Part shown: positions 32,106 to 43,122 of the stretch, piece after piece
How positions within the stretch are numbered: position 1 is the stretch's first letter
Layout: each line of letters starts with the position of its first letter
Assembly (NCBI GenBank): GCA_933207985.1
Contig: OW240914.1
Location: 207,510,813-207,574,812, forward strand
Length of the DNA stretch: 64,000 nucleotides
Reading direction: 5' to 3'
Source: Pelobates cultripes
Lineage: Eukaryota > Chordata > Amphibia > Anura > Pelobatidae
Program-made: the position numbers and the translations under genes
Notes under the pieces: generated by a model
The model's database searches: none
Told to the model about the DNA's origin: nothing
Seen by the model: the letters and a program-made list of their open reading frames with translations, nothing else

Positions 32106-33319
32106 TGTAACGGACCGTTTTGCCCAAAAGGGGTTAAAAAACGTTTAGGCGATATTCCCCCTTTTCAGCTGCACTGACACCTACTGCAAGCACCAATCTC
32201 CCGAACTGCAAACCCACGAATTCACCAACTCCCGAACTGCAACCAAGGGAATACTCGAAACTCCTGAACTGCATACACATGAATAGCTGCTAGCAGACGA
32301 ACAGGAAAAGCCCCCAAACGGCTTACACTCCTGGCAATCAGTCTCTAACAGCATACAGTAAATCCTCCACCAATAATGAGACGACACTTCACTTTGAGGG
32401 TTAAGCAGATATTGATTTACTGGGGCTAACTGCCCGGCTTTTATGCAGGTCTCCCACCTGGTGGACACTCCCCTAGGGGACCAAATGGGAGACTGGGACA
32501 CAAAGGATAAAAGGACCAATCACAGACTTACACATTTCAACCATCCCACAATGCATCACAATCCCTCCTCTCTGCCCTGGAGATAATTTGGGAAGTAATT
32601 CAATTATTTCCAAAGACAGAGGCAAAACTCCATTAACCACATGGCAGAAAACAAACAGTAAAATACATAAAATTACCTACAGTTACATTCAGTACATAAA
32701 ACATATATGTTCTACATATCCCCAGATAGCTCAGGTCTGAGCGCACATTATTAAGAGAATGGCGCTCAGACCACACGAATACAGTTTAATCGCCATGGAG
32801 CCAAAGTCTTTACACAGTCAGTTTCATGCGAATGGGCTCCATGGGATTCCTATCTGGGGCACAACACACTCAAACAAAACTACCGAACACCGGGCTGTTC
32901 TTGCACTTTCACTGAACAAGAAGGGAGGTCGGCGGCTTCAGCGGTGTTCGCGCAAAAAAACTGTGTCCGATTTCAGTTCCATGAATTAAGCGTCGAACAC
33001 CGCTGTGCATTCGCATGTTTAAAATGGCTGCGACCTCGTGTTCGTGATACGAATGGCGGCCACCCAGCATTCGTCAATTAAGCTGCAGTTAACCGCAGCT
33101 TCAGGGAGGCTAATTGCCGGCACACGCCAGCTCCCATGTGGTCTATTCATTCGTACGGTTGTTCGGTAGATTGAATCTACCAAACACCCGGCAGAAAAGC
33201 ACAAATAAGTCTTTTCTACAGGGACAAAAGATGTCTTTTAACATGGGGCCATAGTCTAAAGGCAGCAGGCGAGCAACCAGGCTTCTCCAGTGTACAGTGG
33301 CGAGGTTGGTTTCACCACA
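32106..33319 (-). mobile_element. 5' LTR (1214 bp) of the pol-less element
   Basis: Read on the minus strand it starts TGTGGTGAAACC and ends CCGTTACA, homologous over its length to the solo LTR at 22951-24162. It carries the inverted repeat around GGAGATAATT at 32572-32624, a TATA-like GCATAAAAGCC at 32436-32446, and repeated GTTCGGTAGATT/AATCTACC motifs near its start. The right flank is CTGTG; the matching duplication at the other end is lost with the truncated LTR. Confidence 0.88.
32436..32446 (-). promoter_or_regulatory. TATA-like core promoter of the 5' LTR
   Basis: GCATAAAAGCC followed by GGCAGTTAGCC on the minus strand matches the block at 62661-62680 on the plus strand almost exactly. 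The shared block, its distance from the hairpin and its place in the LTR argue for the U3/R core promoter. Confidence 0.6.
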
Positions 33320-33365
33320 CTGTGCATTATGGATTTACAGTTTGGCATCTACAGAGTAAATCATG

Positions 33366-33426
<61 letters not shown>
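33366..33426. repeat. (TA)n / (CA)n microsatellite
   Basis: About 22 TA units then CACATATACACACAC. It forms the left side of a simple-sequence tract split by the element at 33427-33918. Confidence 0.95.
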
Positions 33427-33427
<1 letters not shown>

Positions 33428-33918
33428 CGTATTTACTTGAATCTAATGCGGACCTTTTTTGTAAAGTTTCCAAAATTTGAATGCGCATTAGATTCCATGG
33501 CGCATTACATTAGTGGCAAAATTTGAAATTTCATTCTGGCGAATTCACACAGGCGAATAAAAACTGCTGAATTCCAACCAGTGAATTCACAGAGCCGAAT
33601 TAAAACTGATGAATTAAAACTGGTGAATTTACACAGGTGAATTTCATTCCGTTGAATTCACACAGGCAAATGTCGTTCCTGAAAGAGGGCTTAAGAAAGA
33701 ATAAACTTAACATGTAACAATGAAATTGAAATACCATCAATGTCACTATGGTATATGGTATAAACATTTTCATCGTAGCACAATTTAGTATCTTGTACTT
33801 TAGTATCTTGTATAAATGCGCATTACATTTGCCAGCAAAAAAATGTTTAAGCTTCCAGGTTTCAAAAATTGATGTGCGCCTCAGATTCTATAACGTATTA
33901 GAATCGAGTAAAGGTGGT
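33427..33918. mobile_element. Short inverted-repeat element (MITE) inserted in a TA microsatellite
   Basis: The left end CCGTATTTACTTGAATCTAA and the right end TTAGAATCGAGTAAAGGTGG are inverted repeats of about 25 bp. The element is bracketed by TA/CA repeats on both sides, consistent with insertion at TA. Inside, GAATTCACACAGGCGAAT-like text repeats several times between 33538 and 33670. Similar ends are frequent in tetrapod MITEs as I recall; superfamily not assigned. Confidence 0.65.
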
Positions 33919-35454
33919 ACATATATATATATATATACACATACACACAAATATATAATTTATGTCAAATTATATGCAATATTATATAACCAAAAATGCT
34001 TTGTGTGATGTGGGTATTCAGTTTGTGTTATGGTAAATAAGATAATACAGGAAGGAAGACTAGGCATTTTAAATATAAACCAAATATTATACAGTTTGTA
34101 ATTTGTAACCTAAATATACAATAGGTATTCATTTTTAACTGCACACCTGCTACAAGCACCCAGCTGCAGGCATTTCCCAGACGACCAAAAAGACCGAAAA
34201 TATAATTATTCAGAAAGAAGTGAGCAAGTTAAAGAAAACAGTATTTTGCCACAAAAAAAAAAACTAAACAAAAAAACCCCAATAACAATATTTACTGCGG
34301 CATGTAGAAAGTCTACTATTAAAAATTATATTACTTTTTTATTTTATTCAACTGCCACGGCTAAACTTTAGGGATCAGGGGTGACATTGTTTCCTAATAC
34401 AAGCTAATTTTCAAAAGTAGTTAGATGTGTGAGCAGAACACTCACTTTAATAGCCGCTGTCATCTGCAGTGATCTGATGGGACTTTGCTAGTGACTAACA
34501 TATCCAGCATTCTAGGCTGGCACAAGGTGTGAGCAATACAGGGCATTGTTAGGTATGCAAAAGCGCAACTGGATACTTCAAGAGAGATAGAAGTCAAGCT
34601 GGCATTGCAGTCAGAAGCAGGCCAAAATGGCAACCACAGAATCTCTGAAAAATAGTTTGTGGGCTAAAAAGGGACTTAGAAGCATTTATGTTAGGTCTTG
34701 TCTGAAGTGTGACATTGTTTATTTTATGACCATATTACATTAATTTGACGGCAACCTGAGATCACCCAGACTGAAAAGAGGGGAAGACTGGCTTCAACAC
34801 TCCTCAGGTGGTTGAAGTGAAATTGAAAATCCTGAAGAATCTACTTAACTTGTGGGGTGGAACTCTTAAATAATATCCAACGCTGCATGGGATGGAGCAG
34901 TTTGGAGTTAACTATTATGAAAAACTTTGGATACAAATTCATCATCAGGAATACCAGTTATTTTTACTCTTTTTTTTTTTAATAGAAAAACATTCAGAGG
35001 TACTCTTCAAAACACACATCTGTTCTCTACATTTGGTTATTGGACTAGCAGTGATGGACAAATGAAAAGTGGAGCTCATTTTCTGGATTGAGGCTAAAAA
35101 TCTCCAGAACTTAGAAACAAATAGAATTCCACATTACAAAGTGAATGTATTTATGGAGATAGTGAATAGGGATGAAGACCATCATGGCAGTTTCATCTGA
35201 GGATGGTAACTTGTTGGTATCACAATCTCGTGCTTGTTTTTGTTTTGTAGAATTTTCTGAACTTTGACTGATATTGTGTGTTGGCTTTCAACATGGTCAC
35301 AATCCAAAAGTTTGGTATCAGTTTTCTTCTTGTAATGCCACCAGATTTAGGAATTGTTGAAAGCATAAAATCAGGCTTAAAAGATTACTGTAAGCATCGT
35401 GACTACTTTATTGTTTTGAAGTGATCATGGTGCTTGGAGACCATATTAAAAATG
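33919..35454. other. AT-rich intergenic DNA
   Basis: It starts with the rest of the TA/CA microsatellite (to about 33950). Poly-A runs occur near 34253 and a poly-T run near 34971. There are no coding frames above chance and no recognised repeat ends. Confidence 0.45.
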
Positions 35455-35841
35455 TATAGAAAACACTAAACATACAGAGTTTAAACCTTGCATGTTGTGG
35501 GCTTTGAGCGATGCAAATGCCACATTCCTGTGATAATCTCGGCCAATCAAACGCTTCTCCTTACGAAGCATTGGGGAGCTAGTAGGCATGCATGGCAATC
35601 ACCATGCTGAAATGCCTTGACTCAGTGCATCTCTATGACAAGCATTCAGTATCCGTATCTGGATCACAAAGGGCATCTAGGGGCTGGCTAATTGAGAGCC
35701 ACTAGAGGTTGTCATAGAAGGCAATATAAACACTGCCTTTTCTCAGAAGGTTTGCATTGCTGAGGTTGCATGGACAGTCTCTTTACACCAGAACCATTAC
35801 ATTAAATGGCAGTGGTACTAGTACCTAGCGTGTCTCTTTAA
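35455..35841 (-). mobile_element. Decayed TTAA-type MITE, type 1-like
   Basis: The right side, CAGAACCATTACATTAAATG and GCGTGTCTCTTTAA, resembles in inverse the left end of the 1297-1820 element (AGAACAACTATAAC). The inner part shares GCATCTCTATGACAAGC-type text. The left end is too decayed to place exactly. Confidence 0.5.
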
Positions 35842-38016
35842 GGAGCATGATATTCTCCATTCGTGGAGGGGCATATTTTTTATATACTGATATAACCACC
35901 AGTTAGATAAGTAATGTACACCAAGTTTGTTGTAATGTACACCAAGTAATTTGTTTACAATACAACACAAAATAATATATGATTGCATAGAATTGATGTG
36001 TACTCCAAATGGCAGTAGTAACAATTCCAGTAGCTTGTAGAACTATTATCTAAATTATCTTAAAAGCTGCTGAATCACCTTAGAAACACACAAATATATA
36101 CAAAATATAGATTAAGGACGGTTGCCCAATTCCCCTTTTATCTACATGTAAATGTATGTCATGTTCTGTTGTTTATTGTTTAATTAAAAAGTATTTTTCA
36201 TGACAAGTCTGCTTCAATATTAAGATATAGACCAAAATGCAATAGATTAGGATATCTTTAAGTTGTGGAACCAAGCATTGATATATATGTACATTTTGAC
36301 CAGTTCAAGATTTTTTACTCTGCCTGCATCCACCATGGTCTATTGCCGAGAGAGCATAGATGGCATGTATCAATCATTTTATGCTTCCTCCTGTAGCCTC
36401 TTAGGCACCGTGACTAGGACAGCTGCAGCACAATGGTATTCCAAGAAATTGGATGTACCAGTATTGCAGCTGCTGCACAAAATCTGATAATGCAGAAAGT
36501 AAAATGCAGAAAGAGCCTTTTGCACCCACATCACTTACATCGTTGTTCTCAGTTTTTATATTCTTGGTGTTTTGCAATTGTACCTAGTTCTATAACTTTA
36601 CTCTTCCATTTCATTTGTATTCATAAAAGAAAAACTAATTTGCACATATAATAATAATTGTTTCTTCTGGGTACGTTATGAAACTTGTAGTACTTAACTA
36701 TAGATATATGACTTTATATCTTCTTCATAATTGCCAGCTGCCCTGTCCTACATTCCAGGGGTAGAACTACAAGTGGTGTGTTCTTCTTTTTATATATTAT
36801 GGTATCTACTATTTCATCTATCAATGTTAGTGGCATCCAAGTCTGTAAACCCATGGAACTCCATATTTCAAGTAGCCATAGAGAGGTACTTATTTTTTAA
36901 GGGGTGTAGCCAGAGTTGTGGTCAGAGCATGGGCTGTTACATGATATTTTAAAGGCAAATATCTACTGACATTTATTAGAACATGTCCAAAGTATTTTAT
37001 GAACAACCAATATGTTGACTATAGTTTAAAAGCATTACCGTGTGCGGCATTGGATAACATTCATATACATGAAAAATTATTCTGAACTGGAAAAGAGGAA
37101 CTGATGGATTTTAGTGTCAAAAGGAGACCATAGAAAAAGGCAGTAAATAAGTCCACTCATATGGATGTTTTACATGGTTACATATATGACATACATGTGC
37201 GTGTGCAGGCATGCTTTTGTATGAAGTGAGAGAGAGAGATGGGAAGGATGTAAGAGGCAAAGGGAAAGAAAATTAAATAAAAATAAATAAATCTGTCTAT
37301 AGATTTTTAAATCTGCTTTTCAGTTTGAGCTGAACTGAGGTTGAGTCAAGGATACATAAGAAGGTTATTTATCTAGATAAGACAAAGGCAGCAGGAACAG
37401 AAGAATAATGCTCAACTATTTCCTGCAGCCCTCACAAAACACGCATTTGTTCAGCAAAAGTAAAGCATTAATACTAAAACGGAAATATGTTTATGTCTTT
37501 CCGAAAGGATTTCCTCCTCAACTGCATGTCAGAATTCTTATCTAAAGCAATGTGCAAATGTATGCCTATGGACATTGTGTGAAACGCATGTTTGTATATT
37601 TCTTGGACAAATAAAGAACAAATGGATTTTATTTTGCAGAGTTAAGTCTTGTAGGCCACATATGTTAAATTCAGTAGTGTTTGCCAGACAATTCTTGCAT
37701 TCTGTTCTGCATAAGTCATATGCAGGCTGTATCGGAAAGCTATAAGTGCCTGACAAACTTTTAACAGGCTTCCCATTCAGGTCTCCAGTGATAAAGAATG
37801 AAAAGGCCTACAAAGAATTTGTTCACAAATGCCGTTTTGCTTTCACACAGGCGTGCATACAAGTCATGATCTGTATGAGCCGTCTATTCTGCATATTTTC
37901 TGTGAAACGCTCTCTTGAAACTAGCTGGGACAGAATTAAATTAGATGTTGTTATGAGCTGATTTTTAAGTGACCTTTACATGCATTTCAGAAACTACCTT
38001 GAAGGGGTTGGTTCTC
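35842..38016. other. Intergenic DNA, nothing recognised
   Basis: AT-rich. A direct repeat AATGTACACCAAGT occurs twice near 35912-35948, and GAGAGAGAGA lies near 37228. Short frames are not supported by any motif. Confidence 0.45.
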
Positions 38017-38388
38017 TTAAAGCTGGACTGTCAGTCTAGGGACAACGCTGGAGGTAAAGACGAGATTTACTTACCTGAACCTGTCCCTCGAAGGCGCAGC
38101 CATCTTGTTCCAGCGGTTCTCTTCAGCTCCTGGCGCTGTTGTACTTTGTGCATCTTCCATAAGCAGGATCCGCCATAGACAGAGCCAGTTCCCTGCAGCC
38201 GTCACTGGTAACGTCTGTCTGGATTGACACTGTAGCTCCACCCAAAGTCTAAGAAAGTCAGACTCTGTATATTTGTTGACGGGGTTGGGATTTCAGTGAA
38301 ATTCCAACACAGTCATAATGAGTATTTCATATATATTCTATATTTATGAAATACAAAATTTTCAGGGGGTGTGACAGTGCCACTTTAA
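38017..38388. mobile_element. TTAA-flanked short element with CTGTCA ends
   Basis: TTAAAGCTGGACTGTCAG starts at 38017 and GTGACAGTGCCACTTTAA ends at 38388; the ends are imperfect inverted repeats inside TTAA. It holds CTTACCTGAACCTGTCCCTC and the fragment AAATTCCAACACAGTCA, which is shared with 18157-18174. It is probably another Kolobok/T2-like MITE family. Confidence 0.6.
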
Positions 38389-39171
38389 TGACCAGTTGTG
38401 GTGAGTTCAAGACTCACCTTAAAAAATTATGGCAAAGTTAGAAAATTGCCCAACTTGCCTAAAAGCAGATGTTTTTTTTTCTAACTTGAATAGTTGGTTG
38501 GAATTTTGCAAAACCAGTTGCCAGCTCACAAAAATTTGTTGTATAATATAAAGGGCCTTCAGACTTCATAAAAATTAGAAGGTTGGGCAACAAATGAAGG
38601 TTCTCCCTCCAATAATAAAAATAATTCAATTTCCAATACAAAGGGGTGTGTTACCATCATGTATTACCTTATGCTGTTCGCAGTTAGCAGGAACCATGCA
38701 TTACACAGGGCTCTAAGTTGCAGCCTGATTGTAGTCAGGTCTCCTGTAAGAGCATTGCTTTTTGCCTCTTATAAGCAGTTTGTTGCAGTTGTAAAAATAA
38801 AGTCATAGAGAGCATTTATACGGTAGCAACCACAGTTAAATTCTACTGCCCATCGTGCTCCACTGGCCATATTGCTCACACATCACACGCAAACTATGAG
38901 AAACCTATATGTGCTATGTAAACCCCACTCAAATAGGTGCCACCCTTCCCCCTTCACTTCAACAAAACATTAGGTGCCATTAATCGTTACCACCATAAAC
39001 CTGGTTCTATCCAGGTCTCATTTTAACAGTTTTTAAAAGACTCATTTATTAAAGGAGATAAAAAGTAGGGTGGGCACTGTCATGGCACTGGACAGTCTAG
39101 CATAAAGTGTAAGGATGTTAATTTCGTTACTCGCTGTAATGATCTTTCTGTACTTTTCTTTTTGTTTTTAG
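38389..39171. other. Intergenic or intronic DNA
   Basis: No repeat ends or long frames are recognised. If the candidate exon that follows is real, this stretch is the end of its last intron. Confidence 0.4.
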
Positions 39172-39230
39172 CCACGATCAATGCATACATGATGTTCCAC
39201 CGAATGGTGAAAAAGATGGACAGACAGTGA
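39172..39230 (+). CDS. Candidate terminal coding exon of an unidentified host gene
   Basis: A pyrimidine-rich tract (TCTTTTTGTTTTTAG region, 39151-39171) ending in AG is followed by 19 codons and TGA, reading TINAYMMFHRMVKKMDRQ. The first two bases would complete a split codon. An AATAAA follows at 39596-39601, about 370 bp after the stop, which is a normal 3' UTR length. The basic-amphipathic residues could be a membrane protein's cytoplasmic tail, but I do not recognise the protein. No upstream exon is identified in the window. Acceptor-like signals of this strength also occur by chance in AT-rich DNA, so this is a lead and not a call. Confidence 0.22.
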
Positions 39231-39595
39231 ACCTTATCAATAGAAGGTGGTTACACATGCTATGTACAGTGCTGTATGTCATTAACAAAAAGGGATTTTC
39301 ATGAGGTGTAACAGATCTTTTACATGATGCATTTAGAATATTTGGGTTTCTTTCATGCTAGAGTGGTTGAACATTTTGGTAAAACACTGTTATTTAAGCA
39401 GAAAATTTTAATAAGAGTTTTTTTTTCCATTACAGATAATGAAAGAATATGATGCTGCTATGATTCTGTAATAATGTTTCAATTCAAAAGAATTATAAAA
39501 AATGAGGCATTGAAATTCACCACACTTTTTCCCCTCCCACAACTGTTCCACTTCTGTGACCTCACTTATTCTGACTCCCACAAATATGAAAAAAT

Positions 39596-39601
39596 AATAA
39601 A
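39596..39601 (+). terminator. Possible polyadenylation signal
   Basis: AATAAA lies downstream of the candidate exon; meaningful only if that exon is real. Confidence 0.2.
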
Positions 39602-40681
39602 GATTAAAAAAAAAATATATACAATACAGTCAAGATGTAACTGAATGGTAAACGGGTAATAATAGTCACCTGCTCATTTTAGTATTCAAGAAAAGAAAAC
39701 AACAAAAAGAAAAAAATAATCATTAAAATTAAAGTTTGGTCTTTGTTGCAGTAATGATGGTCTGCTGGGAGTAGCTGGTTGAGAGGTTAATGGTGGAAAA
39801 TAAAAGCTGTTATTTTCAGACATTTGAAGTTTGGGGGCTCCCTTATCAATTGCAAAATGAGTTGGGAAATACAAAGACCCAATCAGATTAAATCTTGTTA
39901 ACAATAGTCAAGTCAAATCTCTTGTAGATTAGGGAAAACTGTATATAGTTCAGGGGTCGTGAGTTTCTGGGATAAAGGTAATGCATTAAATGGGGCAGGT
40001 GGGTGATAACAGTGGGTTGCCACCTGGCTCAGGGTTCGAGTAAGGAGAGGGTTAGAGGTAATTTATGACTGAGAAAACTTATGGTGTGGACTGAAACAAA
40101 CATGATTCTTAGGCTGGCAAAACTCATGGGAGATATTATAACTGTAAACAGTTTACTGCGCGTGGACCTAAATCCCAAATTACATTAGCATAAATCAGGT
40201 TTGCAAAATTCACCGTAGCACGAGTACACTAGAAAAACACAACATTGCTACAAACTTGAGCAGTTATTGGTGGTACATGGCCCAGCATAAATACTATAGA
40301 ATATCCACTTTACAAAACATATATTTACTTTTGTGCAGGAATTTTGGGTTCACCTTTTTGGTCAAACATACTCAGTTGTGAAAATGTTACGCTTTGCAAG
40401 CACTGCCTTCCTTTGTGACCTGAAACTGTTGAAACTTCAAGACATTATTTCCCTTAATTTAATATAAGAGTTCCAAATGATTCACTACTGTTCGAAAAAC
40501 ATTTCAAATTATTGATTTACTTAAGTCACTATTGAAGTCAATGAGAATTTTTGTTGATAAATCATTTGTAAAGTTTTTTTTTCTAACAGTACTTAATCAT
40601 TTGGAAAGCTTATTAAATTAAAGCCTATATACTCTATATTCCTCCCAAAACATTTGAAAGTACTTTTCTTACCTGCACTAA
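39602..40681. other. Intergenic DNA, nothing recognised
   Basis: AT-rich with A runs at 39607-39615. No frame or repeat boundary is supported up to the target duplication of the next LTR. Confidence 0.45.
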
Positions 40682-40686
40682 CTGTG

Positions 40687-41831
40687 TGTTACGATTGCCC
40701 CCGGTCTAGCAGGAGGGTTGATCGCTTGGATGTCCTGGTTCCCGCTGTAGAGAGTCGGACGGAGGTCGTTCGGTAGCAAACTGCAAGTGTAGAATATCCC
40801 CAAGCACGAAATAAGCATCAATATCCCGGATCCCTACAACATGAGTCGAGGCTGCAAGTTGAGGGTCAAAACGAACTGGCTTTACTGGCACATAGCATGG
40901 CAATTTATGTGATTCCTCAGGTCCAAGGACAGCCCCCTGTGGACCTGATGGAATACAGGTACAGTACAAACAGGTAACCAATCACAGTACACTGTATCAT
41001 TTGAATTATTACCCGCCCAGCTTGGAGATAATGAGGCCAACGGTTTTACAATCTAATTATCTCCAAGCGCACAAAAGACCACGTTTTATTATGTCCCAGA
41101 AAACTACATAAAAATCCATAACTTGTACATTATTACAGGAAAACCATTCATTCTACCATTCAGCTGAAGGCTCGCGTTCGTATAGATAAAACAGGCGAAT
41201 GGCGCTCTAATCTCACGAATAGAATGGACTGTTCCTGCTGTATAAAGTCCGTTCGGCATTTTGAGATTGTGAGTGTTTGTTGGCGGCCATGTTTTCTGCT
41301 GATTTAGCAAGCAGCGGGACTTCGTGTCTAACTCCTGGAACTAAACTCGGTATCAGTTCATGCGAAGTCCCGCTGTTTGTCTGGTAGTGGGGTTCGTTCG
41401 GTAAGGGAACGGGGCCACCTGGTAGCAGGGTACTTGACCTGCGATTAACCGCAGAAACCACAAGTTAATGACCGCCACGCGGCCCACGGTTGTTAGTTCG
41501 GTGGATTCCGTTCGGTATTTAGAGGCGAACGTCGATGCCCCCAGGCTTATCAATTACGTTGTGGTTAACCGCAAACCGCAGCTGCCTGGGTGGTTAATGG
41601 CTGCCACACGCCGCTGGCTGGGGGGTCGAGCGTTCGGTAGTTTGCGGGGTGACGGGGTTAAGTGGCGGCACACGCCAATTCTGGGGGGTCCCCTGTTCGT
41701 ACCACGAATGAGTCCTTTATAATGGTTCGGATAATCCGTTCGTGCGTCTTTTCGCTTTAAACTTAGCCAGGGACAAACAGTATCCATCGGTTAGCAAACA
41801 GTAACATAGTTAGTTTCAGTCTTTTGTAACA
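40687..41831 (-). mobile_element. Solo LTR (1145 bp) with 5-bp target duplication CTGTG
   Basis: TGTTACGATTGCCCCC to TTTTGTAACA, with CTGTG at 40682-40686 and 41832-41836. Terminal TGTTAC/GTAACA are inverted repeats. Motifs GTTCGGTAG and CGTTCGGTA recur, as in the other LTRs here. A hairpin CTTGGAGATAAT / ATTATCTCCAAG lies at 41020-41068, and ACATAAATTGCC on the minus strand near 40905 may be the TATA box. The strand is inferred from similarity to the 58067-59170 and 32106-33319 LTRs. Frames inside are not genes. Confidence 0.9.
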
Positions 41832-41836
41832 CTGTG

Positions 41837-42084
41837 CACAAAGCATTGCATGCAAAACTGTGAGTTATTTTCTCATATCTTTGTTTTGAGTTCTACATTG
41901 TGTATTTGCTGTCTTTTTAAAACATTGGACAATAAACCTGAATTTTCATATAGCCTGGGTTTTTGTTGTATTGCTTTTGAGGTCAGACAGACACCTGACT
42001 GTCCTGTAGCCCATGGATCAGCGCAGCTAAAAGGAATAGGCCTTGAAAGAGCCAGGAGGTAGGCATAGCAGCCACAGGAATTTA
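41837..42084. other. Spacer
   Basis: No supported feature is seen between the solo LTR and the next repeat. Confidence 0.4.
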
Positions 42085-42780
42085 GTGACAGCTAGCATGC
42101 TGGGTAGGGCGGAGCCATAAGGGGAGTATTTATACCGGCCATTATATGAAGTGGCCATTTAAACTGAACCTAAGCTTACCTGTCAGTTGTCCCTCCCACC
42201 CTCCCTGTATTTGGTTAGGTTAGTTGATTTCCCGTTTTTTCACAGCGACGGGGAATGGCCTGGTTAAATCGGAGGGTAGATGGAGGAGAAAGTGGGCATC
42301 CTGAGGTTTAGTGTGGATTGGGCAGTGTTGCACGTGGTTGGTAGGTTCGAGCCCGTCGGTGGTTCCAAACCTGGGGGTGTGGTGGTGTCTTGGTACACTG
42401 GAACTGGTGGGTAGCAGTGTCTTGGTACACCCCTACAATCGATATGGTGGGTAGCGGTGTCTTGGTACACCCCTACAATTTAACCTGGTGGAAATGTGGT
42501 CAAATTGGGCGGCCAGTTTCTGTGTTAACATGTTATTTAGAAATGTGGGGTCATTGCTAGGGGTATGTTATGTATATGGGGGAGGTTAACATTATTAAGA
42601 TTTGTTGGCAATGACCCCATTTGTTATTCCTTAATTATTTTATTAATAATTTAATAAAGCTGTGGACGAATTATTTCCAACAGTATAACCTGTGTTCCGT
42701 GTTTTAATGGGGGTTTGGGTAAGGCTAGCGCATATGCCGGCAAATCCGACTGTGCGCCTGTCAAGCATTTGTCATACTAG
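42085..42780 (+). repeat. Unclassified retroelement-like fragment with internal 45-bp repeats
   Basis: A GC-rich leader with TATTTATACC near 42128 is followed by three partial copies of GGTGTCTTGGTACACCCCTA and neighbours (42382-42480), an inverted pair GGGGTCATTGC / GCAATGACCCC (42549-42618), and AATAAAGCTGTGG at 42652. Promoter-like, repeat and polyadenylation-like parts in this order suggest the end region of an LTR or DIRS-type element, but no coding motif is left to decide. Confidence 0.35.
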
Positions 42781-43049
42781 ACAACAATAATACACTTATT
42801 AAGCAGTGCTTTCAGCTATGTTTCGTAATTTTGGTCTCTCAGCTTCTTAATAGACAGCTCCCTCATACTTTTGGGGTTGTCACGAGGATACCAAAAAAAG
42901 GAGCTATGTACTAAACAGCTTCCTAATTTAGTACCCATAAGTAAGACAATGTAATAAGGAGGTTATTGGCTCTGGTTCCAAACAGCTGGAAGAGTATGCT
43001 ATATAAGTACAAAAAACCAGGAGGGGCTTTTGGGTTGAGCCGAGTAAAA
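42781..43049. repeat. Fragment related to the satellite's terminal hairpin block
   Basis: TTTGGTCTCTCAGCTTCTTA, AGACAGCTCCCTCATAC and GGAGCTATGTACTAAACAGC (42831-42924) resemble the hairpin arms at 17310-17400 (GGTCTTTCAGCC, GATAACTCCC, GGGAGCTATCTACTAAGC). The rest of the stretch is unassigned. Confidence 0.4.
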
Positions 43050-43122
43050 TTAAATGGGGCTTCTTGCAGGGTTGGATGTAAATCAAAATACATATATATA
43101 ATTTTATTCTATGTATATCTCC

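Larger units (their letters stand above)
30266..33319 (-). mobile_element. Pol-less LTR retrotransposon (TR-GAG/LARD-like), 3' LTR truncated
   Basis: In minus-strand order: 5' LTR 33319-32106, primer site, 1.6-kb internal region with gag-like frames and a 16-residue tandem repeat, polypurine tract, and 220 bp of the 3' LTR. Every cis signal for replication is visible, but there is no protease, RT or integrase. The two LTR pieces differ at about a dozen positions over 220 bp by eye, so the insertion is not very recent. It probably depended on an autonomous relative, possibly the element represented at 61870-63300. Confidence 0.78.

Noticed and set aside
33366..33415. TA run as a promoter element
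   Set aside because: It is a long microsatellite without a downstream gene.
39421..39465. Second splice-acceptor-like site (poly-T then CATTACAG) followed by a short frame
   Set aside because: Only about ten codons follow before stops, and it lies within the putative 3' UTR; no support.
42340..42355. GGTTCGAGCCC, similar to the B box of tRNA genes or tRNA-derived SINEs
   Set aside because: No A box at the right distance and no cloverleaf could be drawn; treated as chance.
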